Part shown: positions 21,914 through 31,513 of the stretch, one piece after another | How the letters are laid out: the number at the start of each line of letters is the position of its first letter | How positions within the stretch are numbered: position 1 is the first letter of the stretch | NCBI RefSeq assembly: GCF_027257175.1 | Contig: NZ_JAPFGD010000011.1 | Location: forward strand, 59,419 to 123,418 | Length of the DNA: 64,000 nt | Direction: 5' to 3' | Origin: Castellaniella sp. S9 | Lineage (GTDB): Bacteria > Pseudomonadota > Gammaproteobacteria > Burkholderiales > Burkholderiaceae_B | Position numbers and translations under genes: made by a program | Notes under the pieces: model-generated | Told to the model about the DNA's origin: nothing | Database searches by the model: none | Seen by the model: only the letters and a program-made list of their open reading frames with translations

Positions 21914-22461
21914 CTTCGCAAAACGGCGAGCAGCGCGGCCCGTGCGCGCGCAATGCGCGAGCGCACGGTGCCAAGGTTCAAATCGAGCGCGCGGGCAATG
22001 TCCTCATACGACATCCCCTCGATTTCACGCAACAGAAGGACCTCGCGATGGGCGGACGGCAGGGCGGCCAGCGCCGCCTCCAGCCGGCGCGCTTTCTGCG
22101 TGGTCTCGAGGCGCGCGTCCGGGCCGGGGGCCGGGTCCGCCACATCCAGCCCACCGTCGATCGGCACGAAAAGACGCTCGCGCCTGGCCCGGCGCAGGTG
22201 ATCCATCGCCAAGTTATGGGCGATCCGGAACAGCCAGGTGCGGAACCTGGCCTCGGGGCGCCACGCCCCGATCGCCTGAAACGCGCGCAGAAAGGTATCC
22301 TGAGCCAAGTCGCGCGCGGTATCCGGCGCACCCGTCAGTCGCACCAGGTAGCGATGGACCGAAGCCTGGTGCCGGGTCACCAGCCAAGCGTAGGCGCGCG
22401 CGTCTCCCGCGCAAGCGCGTGCCGCGTACTGGGCCTCTTCGAGGTCGGAATCCGTCTTCAC
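21910..22461 (-). CDS. ECF-family RNA polymerase sigma factor
   Basis: A 183-residue sigma-70 family ECF factor from a GTG at 22461 (a longer GTG start at 22509 would give 199). Region 2 shows ARDLAQDTFLRAFQAIG and FRTWLFRIAHNLAMDHLRR; region 4 shows LPSAHREVLLLREIEGMSYE and LDLNLGTVRSRIARARAAL. The shorter start is preferred because an ECF-type promoter (22471-22495) overlaps the codons that the longer form would use, and the shorter N-terminus matches the family. It is coupled to its anti-sigma factor and a CnrX-like protein. Target genes probably include its own operon and the DnrO-like gene. Confidence 0.9.
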   Translation of the reverse strand: MKTDSDLEEAQYAARACAGDARAYAWLVTRHQASVHRYLVRLTGAPDTARDLAQDTFLRAFQAIGAWRPEARFRTWLFRIAHNLAMDHLRRARRERLFVPIDGGLDVADPAPGPDARLETTQKARRLEAALAALPSAHREVLLLREIEGMSYEDIARALDLNLGTVRSRIARARAALLAVLRS

Positions 22462-22470
22462 ATCCAGTTC

Positions 22471-22495
22471 AACGAACGAGCCCGCAAAAAGTTCC
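22471..22495 (-). promoter_or_regulatory. Predicted autoregulated ECF promoter of the sigma operon
   Basis: GGAAC at complement(22491..22495) and GTT at complement(22471..22473) with a 17-base spacer; the pattern GGAACTTTT-N13-GTT is shared with 20945-20969. If used, transcription would begin almost at the GTG start, giving a leaderless or nearly leaderless mRNA. Confidence 0.5.
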
Positions 22496-22586
22496 CTAAG
22501 CCGGCCCACGGGCAGTGGGCACGAGCCGGCACAACCTTAGCTGCGTCCACGGGTACAATAGCAAATCGAGATAGACTTGGCCCGAA

Positions 22587-23411
22587 ATGAATCAAGCCGC
22601 TCCTTCCTCGCCCATCGTGAAATTCGACGGTGTTTCACTGGGATACGGCGATTTCACCGTGCTGCACGACGTGGACCTCGAGATCCTGCCGGGCCAGGTC
22701 GTCGCCGTGATGGGCGGATCCGGCTCGGGCAAGACCACGCTGCTGCGCGCCACCACGGGACAGCTCGCGGCCAGCGCCGGACGCGTCGAAGTCTTCGGCC
22801 GCGACATGGCGACGCTGCACGGCGAGGCGCTGCGCGAGGCCCGCCAGCGCATGGGAGTGCTGTTCCAGGCCGGCGCCCTGTTCACCGATCTCGATGTGTT
22901 CGAGAACGTCGCCTTTCCGCTGCGCGAACACACCTGCATCTCCGAACACCAGATCCTCGAACGCGTCCTGGACAAGCTGCAGGCCGTCGGCCTGCGGCAG
23001 GCGGCGCACCTGCGGATCTCGGAGATTTCCGGCGGCATGGCCCGGCGGGTCGCACTGGCGCGCGCCGTCGTGCTGGAGCCCGAGCTCATGCTCTACGACG
23101 AGCCTTTCGCCGGCCTGGACCCGATCTCGCTGGGCGTCACCGCCCAGCTCATCCGCAACATGACCGACCAGCTGGGCTGCGCCACGATCCTGATCACCCA
23201 CGACGTGGCCGAGTCCTTCGCCATCGCCGACCAGGTCTATCTCATCGGCCAGCGCACGCTGATCGCCCGCGGCACGCCCGAGGCGCTGTCAGCCTCGACC
23301 GACGCCTACGTGCGCCAGTTCCTCGACGGCCAGCCCGACGGTCCGATCGCCTTCCGCTATCCCGATACGCCCGCCTTCCAGCAATGGCTGGCATCCAAGG
23401 GGCGGCCATGA
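22587..23411 (+). CDS. mlaF: Mla phospholipid transport ATPase
   Basis: A 274-residue ABC ATPase. Walker [13 protein letters not shown]-loop in [11 protein letters not shown], signature [14 protein letters not shown], Walker [15 protein letters not shown]-loop ITHDVAES. It powers the MlaFED complex, which moves phospholipids between inner and outer membrane to keep outer-membrane asymmetry. First gene of a five-gene mla operon; its stop overlaps the mlaE start. A TACAAT box at 22554-22559 could be the -10 of its promoter, with no convincing -35. Confidence 0.95.
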   Translation: MNQAAPSSPIVKFDGVSLGYGDFTVLHDVDLEILPGQVVAVMGGSGSGKTTLLRATTGQLAASAGRVEVFGRDMATLHGEALREARQRMGVLFQAGALFTDLDVFENVAFPLREHTCISEHQILERVLDKLQAVGLRQAAHLRISEISGGMARRVALARAVVLEPELMLYDEPFAGLDPISLGVTAQLIRNMTDQLGCATILITHDVAESFAIADQVYLIGQRTLIARGTPEALSASTDAYVRQFLDGQPDGPIAFRYPDTPAFQQWLASKGRP

Positions 23412-24196
23412 ACGGCCTGACGTCACGCATCACCGCCCTGGGCCGTGGATTCCTGTCCGCCGTCACCGGCCTGGGCGCATTCGCGCGGCTGCTCGTGGCC
23501 ATTCTGGCGCGCAGCGGCGTGGCCTTGCGCCGCCCCAGGCTGGTGTCGCAACAAATCCATTTCATCGGCAACCACTCGCTGCTGATCATCGGCGTCTCGG
23601 GCCTGTTCGTGGGCTTCGTCCTGGGCCTGCAGGGCTACTACACCCTGAACCGCTACGGCTCCGAGGAGGCCCTGGGCCTGCTGGTGGCGCTGTCGCTCAC
23701 GCGCGAACTGGGTCCGGTGGTGACGGCGCTGCTCTTTGCCGGGCGCGCCGGCACGTCGCTGACCGCCGAGATCGGCCTGATGAAGGCCGGCGAACAGATC
23801 GCAGCCATGGAGGTCATGGCCGTCGACCCCGTGCGGCGCGTGCTGGCGCCGCGGTTCTGGGGCGGGGTGATCGCCATGCCGGTGCTGGCCGCCGTGTTCT
23901 CGATGGTCGGCGTGCTGGGCGGCTGGTTCGTGGGCGTGGTGCTGATCGGCATCGACCCGGGCGCCTTCTGGTCGCAAATGCAAAGCGGCGTGGACGTCGT
24001 CAAGGACGTCGCCAACGGGGTCTTCAAAAGCCTCGTCTTCGGCGTGGTGGTCACGCTGATCGCGCTCTATCAGGGCTGGACGGCGCGGGCCACGCCCGAG
24101 GGCGTGTCGCGGGCGACCACGCGCACGGTGGTCGACGGCGCCCTGGCGGTGCTGGGACTGGATTTCCTCATGACGGCGCTGATGTTCGCCAACTGA
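23408..24196 (+). CDS. mlaE: Mla transport permease
   Basis: A 262-residue MlaE/YrbE-family permease with an amphipathic N-terminal helix and about five membrane segments. Typical motifs are [21 protein letters not shown] (only partly quoted here), [20 protein letters not shown], and [17 protein letters not shown], the conserved coupling region. It forms the membrane core of MlaFEDB. ATG overlaps the mlaF stop (ATGA). Confidence 0.95.
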   Translation: MNGLTSRITALGRGFLSAVTGLGAFARLLVAILARSGVALRRPRLVSQQIHFIGNHSLLIIGVSGLFVGFVLGLQGYYTLNRYGSEEALGLLVALSLTRELGPVVTALLFAGRAGTSLTAEIGLMKAGEQIAAMEVMAVDPVRRVLAPRFWGGVIAMPVLAAVFSMVGVLGGWFVGVVLIGIDPGAFWSQMQSGVDVVKDVANGVFKSLVFGVVVTLIALYQGWTARATPEGVSRATTRTVVDGALAVLGLDFLMTALMFAN

Positions 24197-24214
24197 AGAT
24201 TCGATGGAAACGAC

Positions 24215-24712
24215 ATGACGCGTGAAAAAACCGATTTCTGGGTAGGCCTGTTCATCCTGCTGGGCCTGATCGCCCTCGTATTCCTGGCGCTGCGCGCCGG
24301 CAACATGAGTTCATTCTCCTTCGCGCCCACCTACCAGGTGACGGCGCATTTCGACAATATCGGCGGCCTCAAGGTGCGCGCACCCGTCAAGAGCAGCGGC
24401 GTGGTGGTCGGCCGGGTCGCGGCCATCGGCTTCGACAACCAGCGCTACCAGGCGGCGGTCACGCTGGACATGGAGCAGGCCTACGAGTTCCCCACGGACT
24501 CCTCGGCGTCGATCCTGACCTCGGGCCTGCTGGGTGAACAGTACATCGGCCTGACCCCGGGCGGCGAGGACAAGATGCTGGCCCAGGGCGGCGAGATCCA
24601 GTTCACGCAAAGCGCCGTGGTCCTCGAGGAACTGATCAGCAAGTTCCTCTACAGTTCCGCCGAAAAAGAAGGCGGCGCCCAGGGCGGCGCCGCCGCGCCG
24701 GCCATGCAGTGA
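24215..24712 (+). CDS. mlaD: Mla MCE-domain substrate-binding protein
   Basis: A 165-residue single-pass inner-membrane protein: short cytoplasmic start, one helix (FWVGLFILLGLIALVFLAL), then an MCE domain (YQVTAHFDNIGGLKVRAPVK, GLLGEQYIGLTPGG) and a Gly/Ala-rich tail. MlaD hexamers sit on MlaE and pass lipid to or from MlaC. The length is normal. Confidence 0.95.
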   Translation: MTREKTDFWVGLFILLGLIALVFLALRAGNMSSFSFAPTYQVTAHFDNIGGLKVRAPVKSSGVVVGRVAAIGFDNQRYQAAVTLDMEQAYEFPTDSSASILTSGLLGEQYIGLTPGGEDKMLAQGGEIQFTQSAVVLEELISKFLYSSAEKEGGAQGGAAAPAMQ

Positions 24713-24844
24713 GGATGTCGGCGGTGCGCCGCATCGGCTGGCCGGTGCGGGCGCGGCTCCGCCGCGCGCCCGGTGTTCTGGTTTATCCCTTGACCTTATA
24801 CAATGCGTAGTTTCATTTCACGAACTGTTCGCAAAGGCGCCGCC

Positions 24845-25663
24845 ATGAACACCTCGAATCCATCCGCCCAACCGTTGCCCGTTCGCCGCCGCGCCGCACG
24901 CGCCGGCCTGGCGCTGGCTGCGGCCGCCTTGGTGGCCGGATGTGCGAACGTGCCCAATCCCGCTCCCAACGATCCGTGGGAATCCTACAACCGCAGCATG
25001 TACGCGTTCAACGACACGGTCGATCGGGCCTTCCTCAAGCCCATCGCCACCGGCTACGAAACCGTCACGCCACGGCCCGTGCGCACCTGTATCCACAATG
25101 TCTTCAGCAACCTGGGCGATGTCTGGTCGGCGGTCAACAGCTTCATCCAGGGCCGCGGCCACGATTTCGCCAACACCCTGGGCCGCGTGCTGTTCAACAG
25201 CACCATGGGGCTGGGCGGCTGCATCGACGTGGCCTCGATGAACGGCGCGCGCAAGATCCCCAACGACTTCGGCGTGACGCTGGGGGTGTGGGGCTTCGAC
25301 AGCGGCCCCTACCTGGTGCTGCCCTTCCTCGGATCCAGCACCGTGCGCGACGGGGTCGGCACGGGGGTCGCCCTGGTCGCCCCGTCCTCGCCGACCGCCG
25401 CGATCCTGACGCTGGACGACATCCCGGTGCGCAATGCCCTGGTCGGCCTGTACATCGTCGATACGCGCGCCAACCTGCTCGAGGCCGACCGCCTCGTCGA
25501 GCAGGTCGCCCTCGACCGGTACAGCTTCATCCGCGACGCCTACCTGCAGCGGCGCAACGTCATGGTGCAGTCCCGGCGCAGTGGCGGCGAGGCCGCGGGC
25601 GAACAGGGGCCGGGGTATGCAGACCCCACGCTACCGGATTATGCTGATCCGGATGACGAATGA
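24845..25663 (+). CDS. mlaA: Mla outer-membrane lipoprotein (VacJ)
   Basis: A 272-residue lipoprotein with a basic, hydrophobic signal ending in the lipobox LVAGC. The MlaA signature is DPWESYNRSMYAFNDTVDRA, followed by LGGCIDVASMNG, DFGVTLGVWGFDSGPYLVLP and the C-terminal YIVDTRANLLEADRLV. MlaA forms a channel in the outer membrane that removes surface phospholipids. Start 24845 gives a normal signal peptide; a further in-frame ATG at 24803 lies inside a TATACAAT box that may be a promoter. A GC-rich hairpin (about 24749-24772) lies in the 132-base gap after mlaD. Confidence 0.93.
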   Translation: MNTSNPSAQPLPVRRRAARAGLALAAAALVAGCANVPNPAPNDPWESYNRSMYAFNDTVDRAFLKPIATGYETVTPRPVRTCIHNVFSNLGDVWSAVNSFIQGRGHDFANTLGRVLFNSTMGLGGCIDVASMNGARKIPNDFGVTLGVWGFDSGPYLVLPFLGSSTVRDGVGTGVALVAPSSPTAAILTLDDIPVRNALVGLYIVDTRANLLEADRLVEQVALDRYSFIRDAYLQRRNVMVQSRRSGGEAAGEQGPGYADPTLPDYADPDDE

Positions 25664-26334
25664 TGGACATGACCATGCACACCTTTGTTTCCGCCTTTTC
25701 ACATCGCTTGCGCACCCTCGGCCTCGGGATCCTGCTGGGGACCGCGCTGGCGCTGGCCGCCGCTGGACCCGCCCAGGCGCAGCGCCCCGTCGACCCCAAG
25801 GCCGAGCCCAACGCCTTCATGGAGGCCATCGCCAACAACATGCTCGATGCGGTCAAGGCCGACGAGCGCGCCCGCCAGGGCGACGTGGCGGCGATCACCG
25901 CCCTGGTCGAGCAATACGCGATGCCCTACGTCGACATGGACAAGACCACCCGCCTGAGCGCCGGGCGCTATTGGCGCCAGGCCTCGCCCCAGCAAAAGAC
26001 CGCCTTGGTCGAGGCCTTCAAGGGCACCCTGATCCGCACCTACAGCGGCGCCTTCACCAAGGTCGACAGCAGTTCGCGCATCGACTTCCAGCCGTTTCGC
26101 GGTGATCCGGCGGCGGATGACGCGGTGGTGCGCTCGACGGTGACCCAGCCCAATGCGCCCTCCGTGGGGGTGGACTACCGCCTCGAGCGCACCGACGCGG
26201 GCTGGAAAATCTACGACCTGGGCGTCGAGGGCATCTGGCTGATCCAGAACTACCGCAACCAGTTCGCGCAGCAGATCAACAGCAGCGGCATCGACGGCCT
26301 GATCCAGGCGCTGTCCTCGCGAAACACGCGCTGA
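25660..26334 (+). CDS. mlaC: Mla periplasmic phospholipid-binding protein
   Basis: About 224 residues with a signal peptide ending near GPAQA. Family features (Tol-tolerance Ttg2D/MlaC): YVDMDKTTRLSAGRYWRQAS, FKGTLIRTYSGAFTKV, DYRLERTDAGWKIYDLGVEG. MlaC shuttles phospholipid between MlaA and MlaD in the periplasm. Four close in-frame ATGs (25660, 25663, 25669, 25675) compete; 25660 overlaps the mlaA stop. It ends the mla genes; the STAS protein gene mlaB usually next to it is not present. Confidence 0.93.
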   Translation: MMDMTMHTFVSAFSHRLRTLGLGILLGTALALAAAGPAQAQRPVDPKAEPNAFMEAIANNMLDAVKADERARQGDVAAITALVEQYAMPYVDMDKTTRLSAGRYWRQASPQQKTALVEAFKGTLIRTYSGAFTKVDSSSRIDFQPFRGDPAADDAVVRSTVTQPNAPSVGVDYRLERTDAGWKIYDLGVEGIWLIQNYRNQFAQQINSSGIDGLIQALSSRNTR

Positions 26335-26367
26335 CTCCGCGGCCCCGGGCGCAAGGCGCCGGGCGGC

Positions 26368-26373
26368 TATAAT
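26368..26373 (+). promoter_or_regulatory. Possible -10 element for the ABC exporter / ibaG-murA-his genes
   Basis: A perfect TATAAT in an otherwise GC-rich 73-base gap after mlaC, about 35 bases before the ATPase start. No recognisable -35 at normal spacing. A GC hairpin just upstream (about 26344-26363) may attenuate read-through from mla. Confidence 0.35.
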
Positions 26374-26407
26374 AGTGGATTGCGGCTCCATTTACGGGGC
26401 CGGTCCC

Positions 26408-27205
26408 ATGCCCATGCCCGCGCTTGATCTGCAACACGTCTCGAAAATCTACTCCCCTGCGCGCCGCAGCCTGCGGGACATGGTCTCCGGCCGCGGCCGG
26501 CCGGCCGGTTTCCAGGCCCTGCGCGACGTCAGCCTCAGCGTCGAGCACGGCGAATTCTTCGGCCTGCTCGGTCCCAACGGCGCCGGCAAGACCACCCTGA
26601 TCTCGATCCTAGCGGGCCTGGCGCACGCCACCGGCGGCCGCGCCCAGGTCTGCGGCTACGATGTGGTCGACGATTTCCGCCAGGCGCGCCGGTCGCTGGG
26701 CGTGGTGCCCCAGGAAATCGTCTACGACCCGTTCTTCACCGTGCGCGAGACCTTGCGCATCCAGTCGGGCTATTTCGGCCTGCGGCGCAATGATGACTGG
26801 ATCGACGAGATCCTCGACAACCTGGGCCTGCTCGACAAGGCCGACACCAACATGCGCGCGCTCTCGGGCGGCATGAAGCGCCGGGTGCTGGTCGCCCAGG
26901 CCCTGGTGCACCGCCCGCCCGTGATCATCCTGGACGAGCCCACCGCGGGGGTGGACGTCGACCTGCGGCGCACGCTGTGGGAATTCATCGCGCGCCTGAA
27001 CCGCGCCGGCCACACCATCCTGCTGACCACCCACTACCTCGAAGAGGCCGAGGCCCTGTGCGGGCGCATCGCCATGCTGAAGGCCGGCCGCGTGGTGGCG
27101 CTGGACACGACCCCGGCCCTGTTGGCGCGGGTGGGCGGCGCCGATCTCGAGGACGCGTTCGTGCGCATCATGCACGAGGACGTCGCCATGGAGGCCGAAC
27201 TATGA
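26408..27205 (+). CDS. ABC exporter ATPase (YadG-like)
   Basis: A 265-residue ABC ATPase: Walker A LLGPNGAGKTTLISIL, signature ALSGGMKRRVLVAQAL, Walker B VIILDEPTAGVDVDL, H-loop LLTTHYLEEAEAL. The EEAEALC end and the paired ABC-2 permease mark the exporter type seen in YadG/YadH. The substrate is not known. The ATG at 26408 is preferred over a GTG at 26375 that overlaps the probable -10 box. The stop overlaps the permease start. Confidence 0.9.
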   Translation: MPMPALDLQHVSKIYSPARRSLRDMVSGRGRPAGFQALRDVSLSVEHGEFFGLLGPNGAGKTTLISILAGLAHATGGRAQVCGYDVVDDFRQARRSLGVVPQEIVYDPFFTVRETLRIQSGYFGLRRNDDWIDEILDNLGLLDKADTNMRALSGGMKRRVLVAQALVHRPPVIILDEPTAGVDVDLRRTLWEFIARLNRAGHTILLTTHYLEEAEALCGRIAMLKAGRVVALDTTPALLARVGGADLEDAFVRIMHEDVAMEAEL

Positions 27206-27993
27206 TCCGCCCCCTGACCCAGGAACGCCCGGCGATGGGCTCGGGCTTTCCGACGCTGCTGCACAAGGAACTGATGCGCTTCTGGAAGGTCGGCCTGCAG
27301 ACCATCGCGGCGCCGGTGGTGACGGCGCTGCTGTACCTGTTGATCTTCTCGCACGTGCTCGAGGATCGCGTGCAGGTCTACGGCACGATCTCGTACACGG
27401 CCTTCCTGATTCCCGGGCTGATGATGATGAGCATGCTGCAGAACGCCTTCGCCAATCCCTCATCGTCGCTCATCCAAAGCCGCATCACGGGCAACCTGAT
27501 CTTCGTGCTGCTGCCGCCGTTCTCGCACCGCCAGATCTTCCTGGCCTACCTGCTGGCGGCCGTCGCACGCGGGATGATCGTGGGGTTCTGCGTCTGGCTG
27601 GTGGCGCTGTTCTTCATCGCCCTGCCGATCCACCAGCCGCTGTGGCTGCTGGCCTTCGGCGTGCTGTCGTGCTGGATCCTGGGCACGCTGGGCCTGATCG
27701 CCGGCCTGTGGTCGGAAAAATTCGACCAGCTCGCCGCCTTCCAGAATTTCCTCATCGTCCCCGCGACCTTCCTGTCGGGGGTGTTCTACTCCATCCACAG
27801 CCTGCCGCCGTTCTGGCAGGCGGTCTCGCGCTGGAACCCGGTCTTCTACATGATCGACGGCTTTCGGCACGGGTTCTTCGCAGCGTCCGACGTCTCGCCC
27901 TGGCACAGCCTTGCCGTGGTGCTGGCCGTCGCCCTGGCCCTGAGCCTGTTCGCCCTGCGCCTGCTGGCGCGCGGCTACAAACTACGGAGCTGA
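27202..27993 (+). CDS. ABC-2 type permease (YadH-like)
   Basis: A 263-residue membrane protein with six predicted helices and the ABC-2 pattern (IPGLMMMSMLQNAFANPSSS, LIAGLWSEKFDQLAAFQNFL, FLSGVFYSIHSLPPFW). Partner of the upstream ATPase by ATGA overlap. In betaproteobacteria this pair commonly lies between mla and ibaG-murA, so an envelope-related cargo is plausible but unproven. Confidence 0.9.
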   Translation: MIRPLTQERPAMGSGFPTLLHKELMRFWKVGLQTIAAPVVTALLYLLIFSHVLEDRVQVYGTISYTAFLIPGLMMMSMLQNAFANPSSSLIQSRITGNLIFVLLPPFSHRQIFLAYLLAAVARGMIVGFCVWLVALFFIALPIHQPLWLLAFGVLSCWILGTLGLIAGLWSEKFDQLAAFQNFLIVPATFLSGVFYSIHSLPPFWQAVSRWNPVFYMIDGFRHGFFAASDVSPWHSLAVVLAVALALSLFALRLLARGYKLRS

Positions 27994-27995
27994 CC

Positions 27996-28244
27996 ATGTC
28001 GCCCACCCCCGAACTCGTCCGCCAGTACATCGCCGACAACCTCGACTGCCACCACCTCGAAGTCTACGGGGACGGCGCGCACTTCGAGGCCCTGATCGTC
28101 AGCAGCGTCTTCGAGGGGCAACGCACGCTGGCGCGCCACCAGACGGTCTACCGCGCGCTGGGCGACCGCATGAAGGCCGAGATCCATGCCTTGTCGATGC
28201 GCACCCTGACGCCGGCCGAATACGAGGCCACCTTGAATGGATAA
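27996..28244 (+). CDS. ibaG: BolA/IbaG family protein
   Basis: An 82-residue BolA-fold protein: [39 protein letters not shown] and [14 protein letters not shown]. The family works with monothiol glutaredoxins in iron-sulfur cluster handling; the genomic position before murA identifies it as IbaG rather than BolA. The histidine in RHQ and the cysteine in DCHH are candidate cluster ligands. It overlaps murA by 8 bases. Confidence 0.9.
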   Translation: MSPTPELVRQYIADNLDCHHLEVYGDGAHFEALIVSSVFEGQRTLARHQTVYRALGDRMKAEIHALSMRTLTPAEYEATLNG

Positions 28245-29493
28245 ACTGCGCATCGAGGGCGGGGTCGCGCTCGACGGCGAAATCGTGATCTCCGGCGCCA
28301 AGAACGCCGCACTGCCCATCCTGTGCGCCGGCCTGCTGACGGCCGATACGCTCACCCTCGACAATGTCCCCGACCTGCGCGACATCGGCACGACGCTCGC
28401 CCTGCTGCAGCGCATGGGCATGCACGCCGAACGCGAGGCGGGTGGCCGGGTGCGGCTGCGCGCCGACCAGATCCACAGCCGGGAGGCGCCCTACGAACTG
28501 GTCAAGACCATGCGCGCCTCGATCCTGGTGCTGGGGCCGTTGCTCGCGCGCTTCGGCCAGGCGCGCGTCAGCCTGCCCGGCGGCTGCGCCATCGGCCAGC
28601 GCCCCGTCGACCAGCACATCAAGGGCCTGGCAGCGATGGGCGCCCGGATCCGGATCGAGCACGGCTTCGTCGTGGCCGAGGCCCCGCGCCTGCGCGGCGC
28701 CTCGATCCTGACCGACATGGTCACGGTCACCGGCACTGAAAACCTCATGATGGCCGCGACCCTCGCCGAGGGCCGCACCGTCCTCGAGAACGCCGCCTGC
28801 GAGCCCGAGGTCGTCGACCTGGCCGAGGTCCTGATCGCCATGGGCGCCCACATCGAGGGGCAGGGCACGGACCGCATCGTGATCGAGGGCGTCGACGCCC
28901 TGCACGGCGCGACCCACCGCATCGTGCCCGACCGCATCGAGGCCGGCACCTTCCTGTGCGCCGTGGCGGCCGCCGGCGGCCAAATCACACTGCGCAACGC
29001 GGCGCCGGCCACCATGGGCGCCATCCTCGACAAGCTCGCCGACGCGGGCCTGGCCATCGAATGCGGCAAGGACTGGATCCGCGCCGCCATGGACGGCCGG
29101 CCGCGCGCGACGGGCTTTCGCACCAGCGAATACCCGGGCTTCCCGACCGACATGCAGGCCCAGGTGATGGCCCTGAACACCCTGGCCGAGGGCACCGCGG
29201 TGATCACCGAGAACATCTTCGAGAACCGCTACATGCACGTGCAGGAACTCTGCCGCATGGGGGCGGACATCGACATCGACGGCCATACCGCCGTGGTCAG
29301 CGGCGTGCCGGCGCTCTCGGGCGCCACCGTGATGGCCACCGACTTGCGCGCCTCGGCCAGCCTGGTCATCGCCGGGCTGGCGGCCCGCGGCACCACCACC
29401 GTCGAGCGCATTTACCACCTGGACCGCGGCTACGAGCGCATGGAGACCAAGCTCCAGGCCCTGGGCGCCCGCATCGAACGCATCCGCTCATGA
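28237..29493 (+). CDS. murA: UDP-N-acetylglucosamine 1-carboxyvinyltransferase
   Basis: A 418-residue enzyme of normal length that catalyses the first committed step of peptidoglycan synthesis, transferring enolpyruvate to UDP-GlcNAc. Substrate residues are in [11 protein letters not shown] (Lys22, Asn23) and the catalytic, fosfomycin-reactive cysteine is Cys117 in [17 protein letters not shown]-terminal hallmark: [15 protein letters not shown]. The start lies inside ibaG and the stop overlaps hisG, so it is embedded in a coupled chain. Confidence 0.97.
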   Translation: MDKLRIEGGVALDGEIVISGAKNAALPILCAGLLTADTLTLDNVPDLRDIGTTLALLQRMGMHAEREAGGRVRLRADQIHSREAPYELVKTMRASILVLGPLLARFGQARVSLPGGCAIGQRPVDQHIKGLAAMGARIRIEHGFVVAEAPRLRGASILTDMVTVTGTENLMMAATLAEGRTVLENAACEPEVVDLAEVLIAMGAHIEGQGTDRIVIEGVDALHGATHRIVPDRIEAGTFLCAVAAAGGQITLRNAAPATMGAILDKLADAGLAIECGKDWIRAAMDGRPRATGFRTSEYPGFPTDMQAQVMALNTLAEGTAVITENIFENRYMHVQELCRMGADIDIDGHTAVVSGVPALSGATVMATDLRASASLVIAGLAARGTTTVERIYHLDRGYERMETKLQALGARIERIRS

Positions 29494-30161
29494 GCACCCA
29501 CCAAGATCCCCTGACGCTGGCCCTCTCCAAGGGCCGCATCTTCGACGAAACCATGCCGCTGCTGGCGGCCGCCGGCGTGGGCGTGCCCGAAAACCCCGAG
29601 ACCTCGCGCAAGCTGATCCTGCCGACGGACTCGCCCGGATTGCGGATCATCATCGTGCGCGCCTCGGACGTCCCCACCTACGTCCAGTACGGCGCCGCCG
29701 ACTTCGGCATCGCCGGCAAGGATGTGCTGCACGAGCACATGGCCCAGCACCCCGGCAGCCTGTACCAGCCCGTCGACCTGAACATCGCCCGCTGCCGCCT
29801 GTGCGTGGCCGCGCCCGAGGGCTTCGACTACCAGGCCGCGGTGCGCCAGGGTTCGCGCCTGCGCATCGCCACCAAGTACGTGCGTGCGGCGCGCGAGCAC
29901 TTTGCCGCCAAGGGCGTGCACGTGGACATCATCAAGCTCTACGGCTCGATGGAGCTCGCCCCTCTGGTGGGCCTGGCCGACGCCATCGTCGACCTGGTGT
30001 CCTCGGGCGGCACGCTGCGCGCCAACCGCCTGGTCGAAGTCGAGGAGATCCGCCAGATCTCCTCGCGCCTGATCGTCAACCAGGCCTCGCTGAAAATGCG
30101 CGGCACGCGGCTGCGCCCCTTCATCGACGCCTTCGCGCGCGCATCGGCCGACATGGGCTGA
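29490..30161 (+). CDS. hisG: ATP phosphoribosyltransferase, short form
   Basis: A 223-residue catalytic HisG of the short type, which lacks the regulatory C-terminal domain and needs HisZ; no hisZ is in the window. Motifs: [40 protein letters not shown], and the PRPP loop [16 protein letters not shown]. First step of histidine biosynthesis from ATP and PRPP. The ATG overlaps the murA stop. Confidence 0.95.
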   Translation: MSTHQDPLTLALSKGRIFDETMPLLAAAGVGVPENPETSRKLILPTDSPGLRIIIVRASDVPTYVQYGAADFGIAGKDVLHEHMAQHPGSLYQPVDLNIARCRLCVAAPEGFDYQAAVRQGSRLRIATKYVRAAREHFAAKGVHVDIIKLYGSMELAPLVGLADAIVDLVSSGGTLRANRLVEVEEIRQISSRLIVNQASLKMRGTRLRPFIDAFARASADMG

Positions 30162-30202
30162 ATGCGCGCTAACATAGGTTCTTTCCGCCGTCACTGCCCG
30201 CC

Positions 30203-31513
30203 ATGCCATTGATCCAGCGCCTAGACGCCCGCTCCCCGGATTTCGACGCCGCCCTCGACCGGCTGCTCGCCTACGAGGCCTCGCAGGACGAGGCCATCGA
30301 GGATGCCGTGCGCGCCATCCTGCAGGACGTGCGCGACCGCGGCGACGACGCCGTGCTGGACTACACGCGACGCTTCGACCACGTCGAGGCCGACTCGGTC
30401 GCCGCCCTGGAGATCCCGCGCGACGACTGGATCGCGGCGCTGGAATCCCTGCCGGCCGACCAGCGCGCGGCGCTCGAGGCCGCGGCCGAACGCGTACGCG
30501 CCTACCACCTGCGCCAACGCGCCGAAACCTGGACCTACACCGAGGCCGACGGCACGATGCTGGGCCAACAGATCACGCCCCTGGACCGCGTGGGCCTGTA
30601 CGTGCCCGGCGGCAAGGCCGCCTACCCGTCGTCGGTGCTGATGAACGCGATCCCCGCCAAGGTCGCGGGCGTGCCCGAGGTCGTGATGGTCACGCCCACC
30701 CCTGGCGGCTCGCGCAATCCCATGGTGCTGGCGGCCGCCGCCCTGGGCGGCGTCGACCGCGTGTTCGCCGTCGGCGGCGCGCAGGCCGTGGGCGCCCTGG
30801 CCTACGGCACCGCCACCATGCCCGCGGTCGACAAGATCGTGGGCCCCGGCAACGCCTACGTCGCCGCGGCCAAGCGGCGTGTGTTCGGCATCGTGGGCAT
30901 CGACATGATCGCGGGCCCCTCAGAAATCCTGATCATCGGTGACGGCTCGACGCCGGCCGACTGGATCGCGATGGACCTGTTCTCGCAGGCGGAGCACGAC
31001 GAGCTGGCGCAGGCCATCCTGCTGTCCCCCGATGCGGCCTACCTGGACGCCGTCGAGGCGGCCATCGGCCGGCTGCTGCCCGCGCAACCCCGCGCCGACA
31101 TCCTGCGCGCCAGCCTTGGGGGCCGCGGCGCGCTGATCCAGGTCCGGGACCTGGATCACGCCTGTCGGATCGCCAACCGGATCGCGCCCGAGCACCTCGA
31201 GGTCTCGACCCGCGATCCACAGGCGCTGCTGCCCCTGATCCGCCATGCCGGCGCAATTTTCCTGGGCGCCTACAGTTCGGAATCCCTGGGCGACTACTGC
31301 GCCGGCCCGAACCACGTGCTGCCCACCGCGCGCACCGCGCGCTTCTCGTCGCCGCTGGGCGTGTATGATTTCCAGAAACGCAGCAGCCTGATCCAGGTGT
31401 CGCCCGCCGGCGCCCGGACCCTCGGGCGCATCGCGGCAACGCTGGCCACCGGCGAGGGCCTGCATGCGCATGCCGCCAGCGCCAGCCTGCGCCTGGAAAC
31501 CGGCCAGCCCTAG
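30203..31513 (+). CDS. hisD: Histidinol dehydrogenase
   Basis: A 436-residue zinc enzyme that performs the last two oxidations to histidine with NAD+. Family signature: [28 protein letters not shown] (zinc and catalytic Glu/His), RIAPEHLEV and [11 protein letters not shown]. Normal length. The gap of 33 bases to hisB leaves no room for hisC. Confidence 0.96.
   Translation: MPLIQRLDARSPDFDAALDRLLAYEASQDEAIEDAVRAILQDVRDRGDDAVLDYTRRFDHVEADSVAALEIPRDDWIAALESLPADQRAALEAAAERVRAYHLRQRAETWTYTEADGTMLGQQITPLDRVGLYVPGGKAAYPSSVLMNAIPAKVAGVPEVVMVTPTPGGSRNPMVLAAAALGGVDRVFAVGGAQAVGALAYGTATMPAVDKIVGPGNAYVAAAKRRVFGIVGIDMIAGPSEILIIGDGSTPADWIAMDLFSQAEHDELAQAILLSPDAAYLDAVEAAIGRLLPAQPRADILRASLGGRGALIQVRDLDHACRIANRIAPEHLEVSTRDPQALLPLIRHAGAIFLGAYSSESLGDYCAGPNHVLPTARTARFSSPLGVYDFQKRSSLIQVSPAGARTLGRIAATLATGEGLHAHAASASLRLETGQP

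Noticed and set aside
20988..22461. Calling the ECF operon a cnrYXH nickel/cobalt system
   Set aside because: The order and zinc-finger anti-sigma differ from cnr, metal-ligand residues of CnrX are not evident, and no efflux genes are adjacent.
26375..26407. GTG at 26375 as start of the ABC ATPase
   Set aside because: It directly follows the TATAAT box, so it would lie at or before the transcription start; ATG 26408 gives a normal ABC N-terminus.
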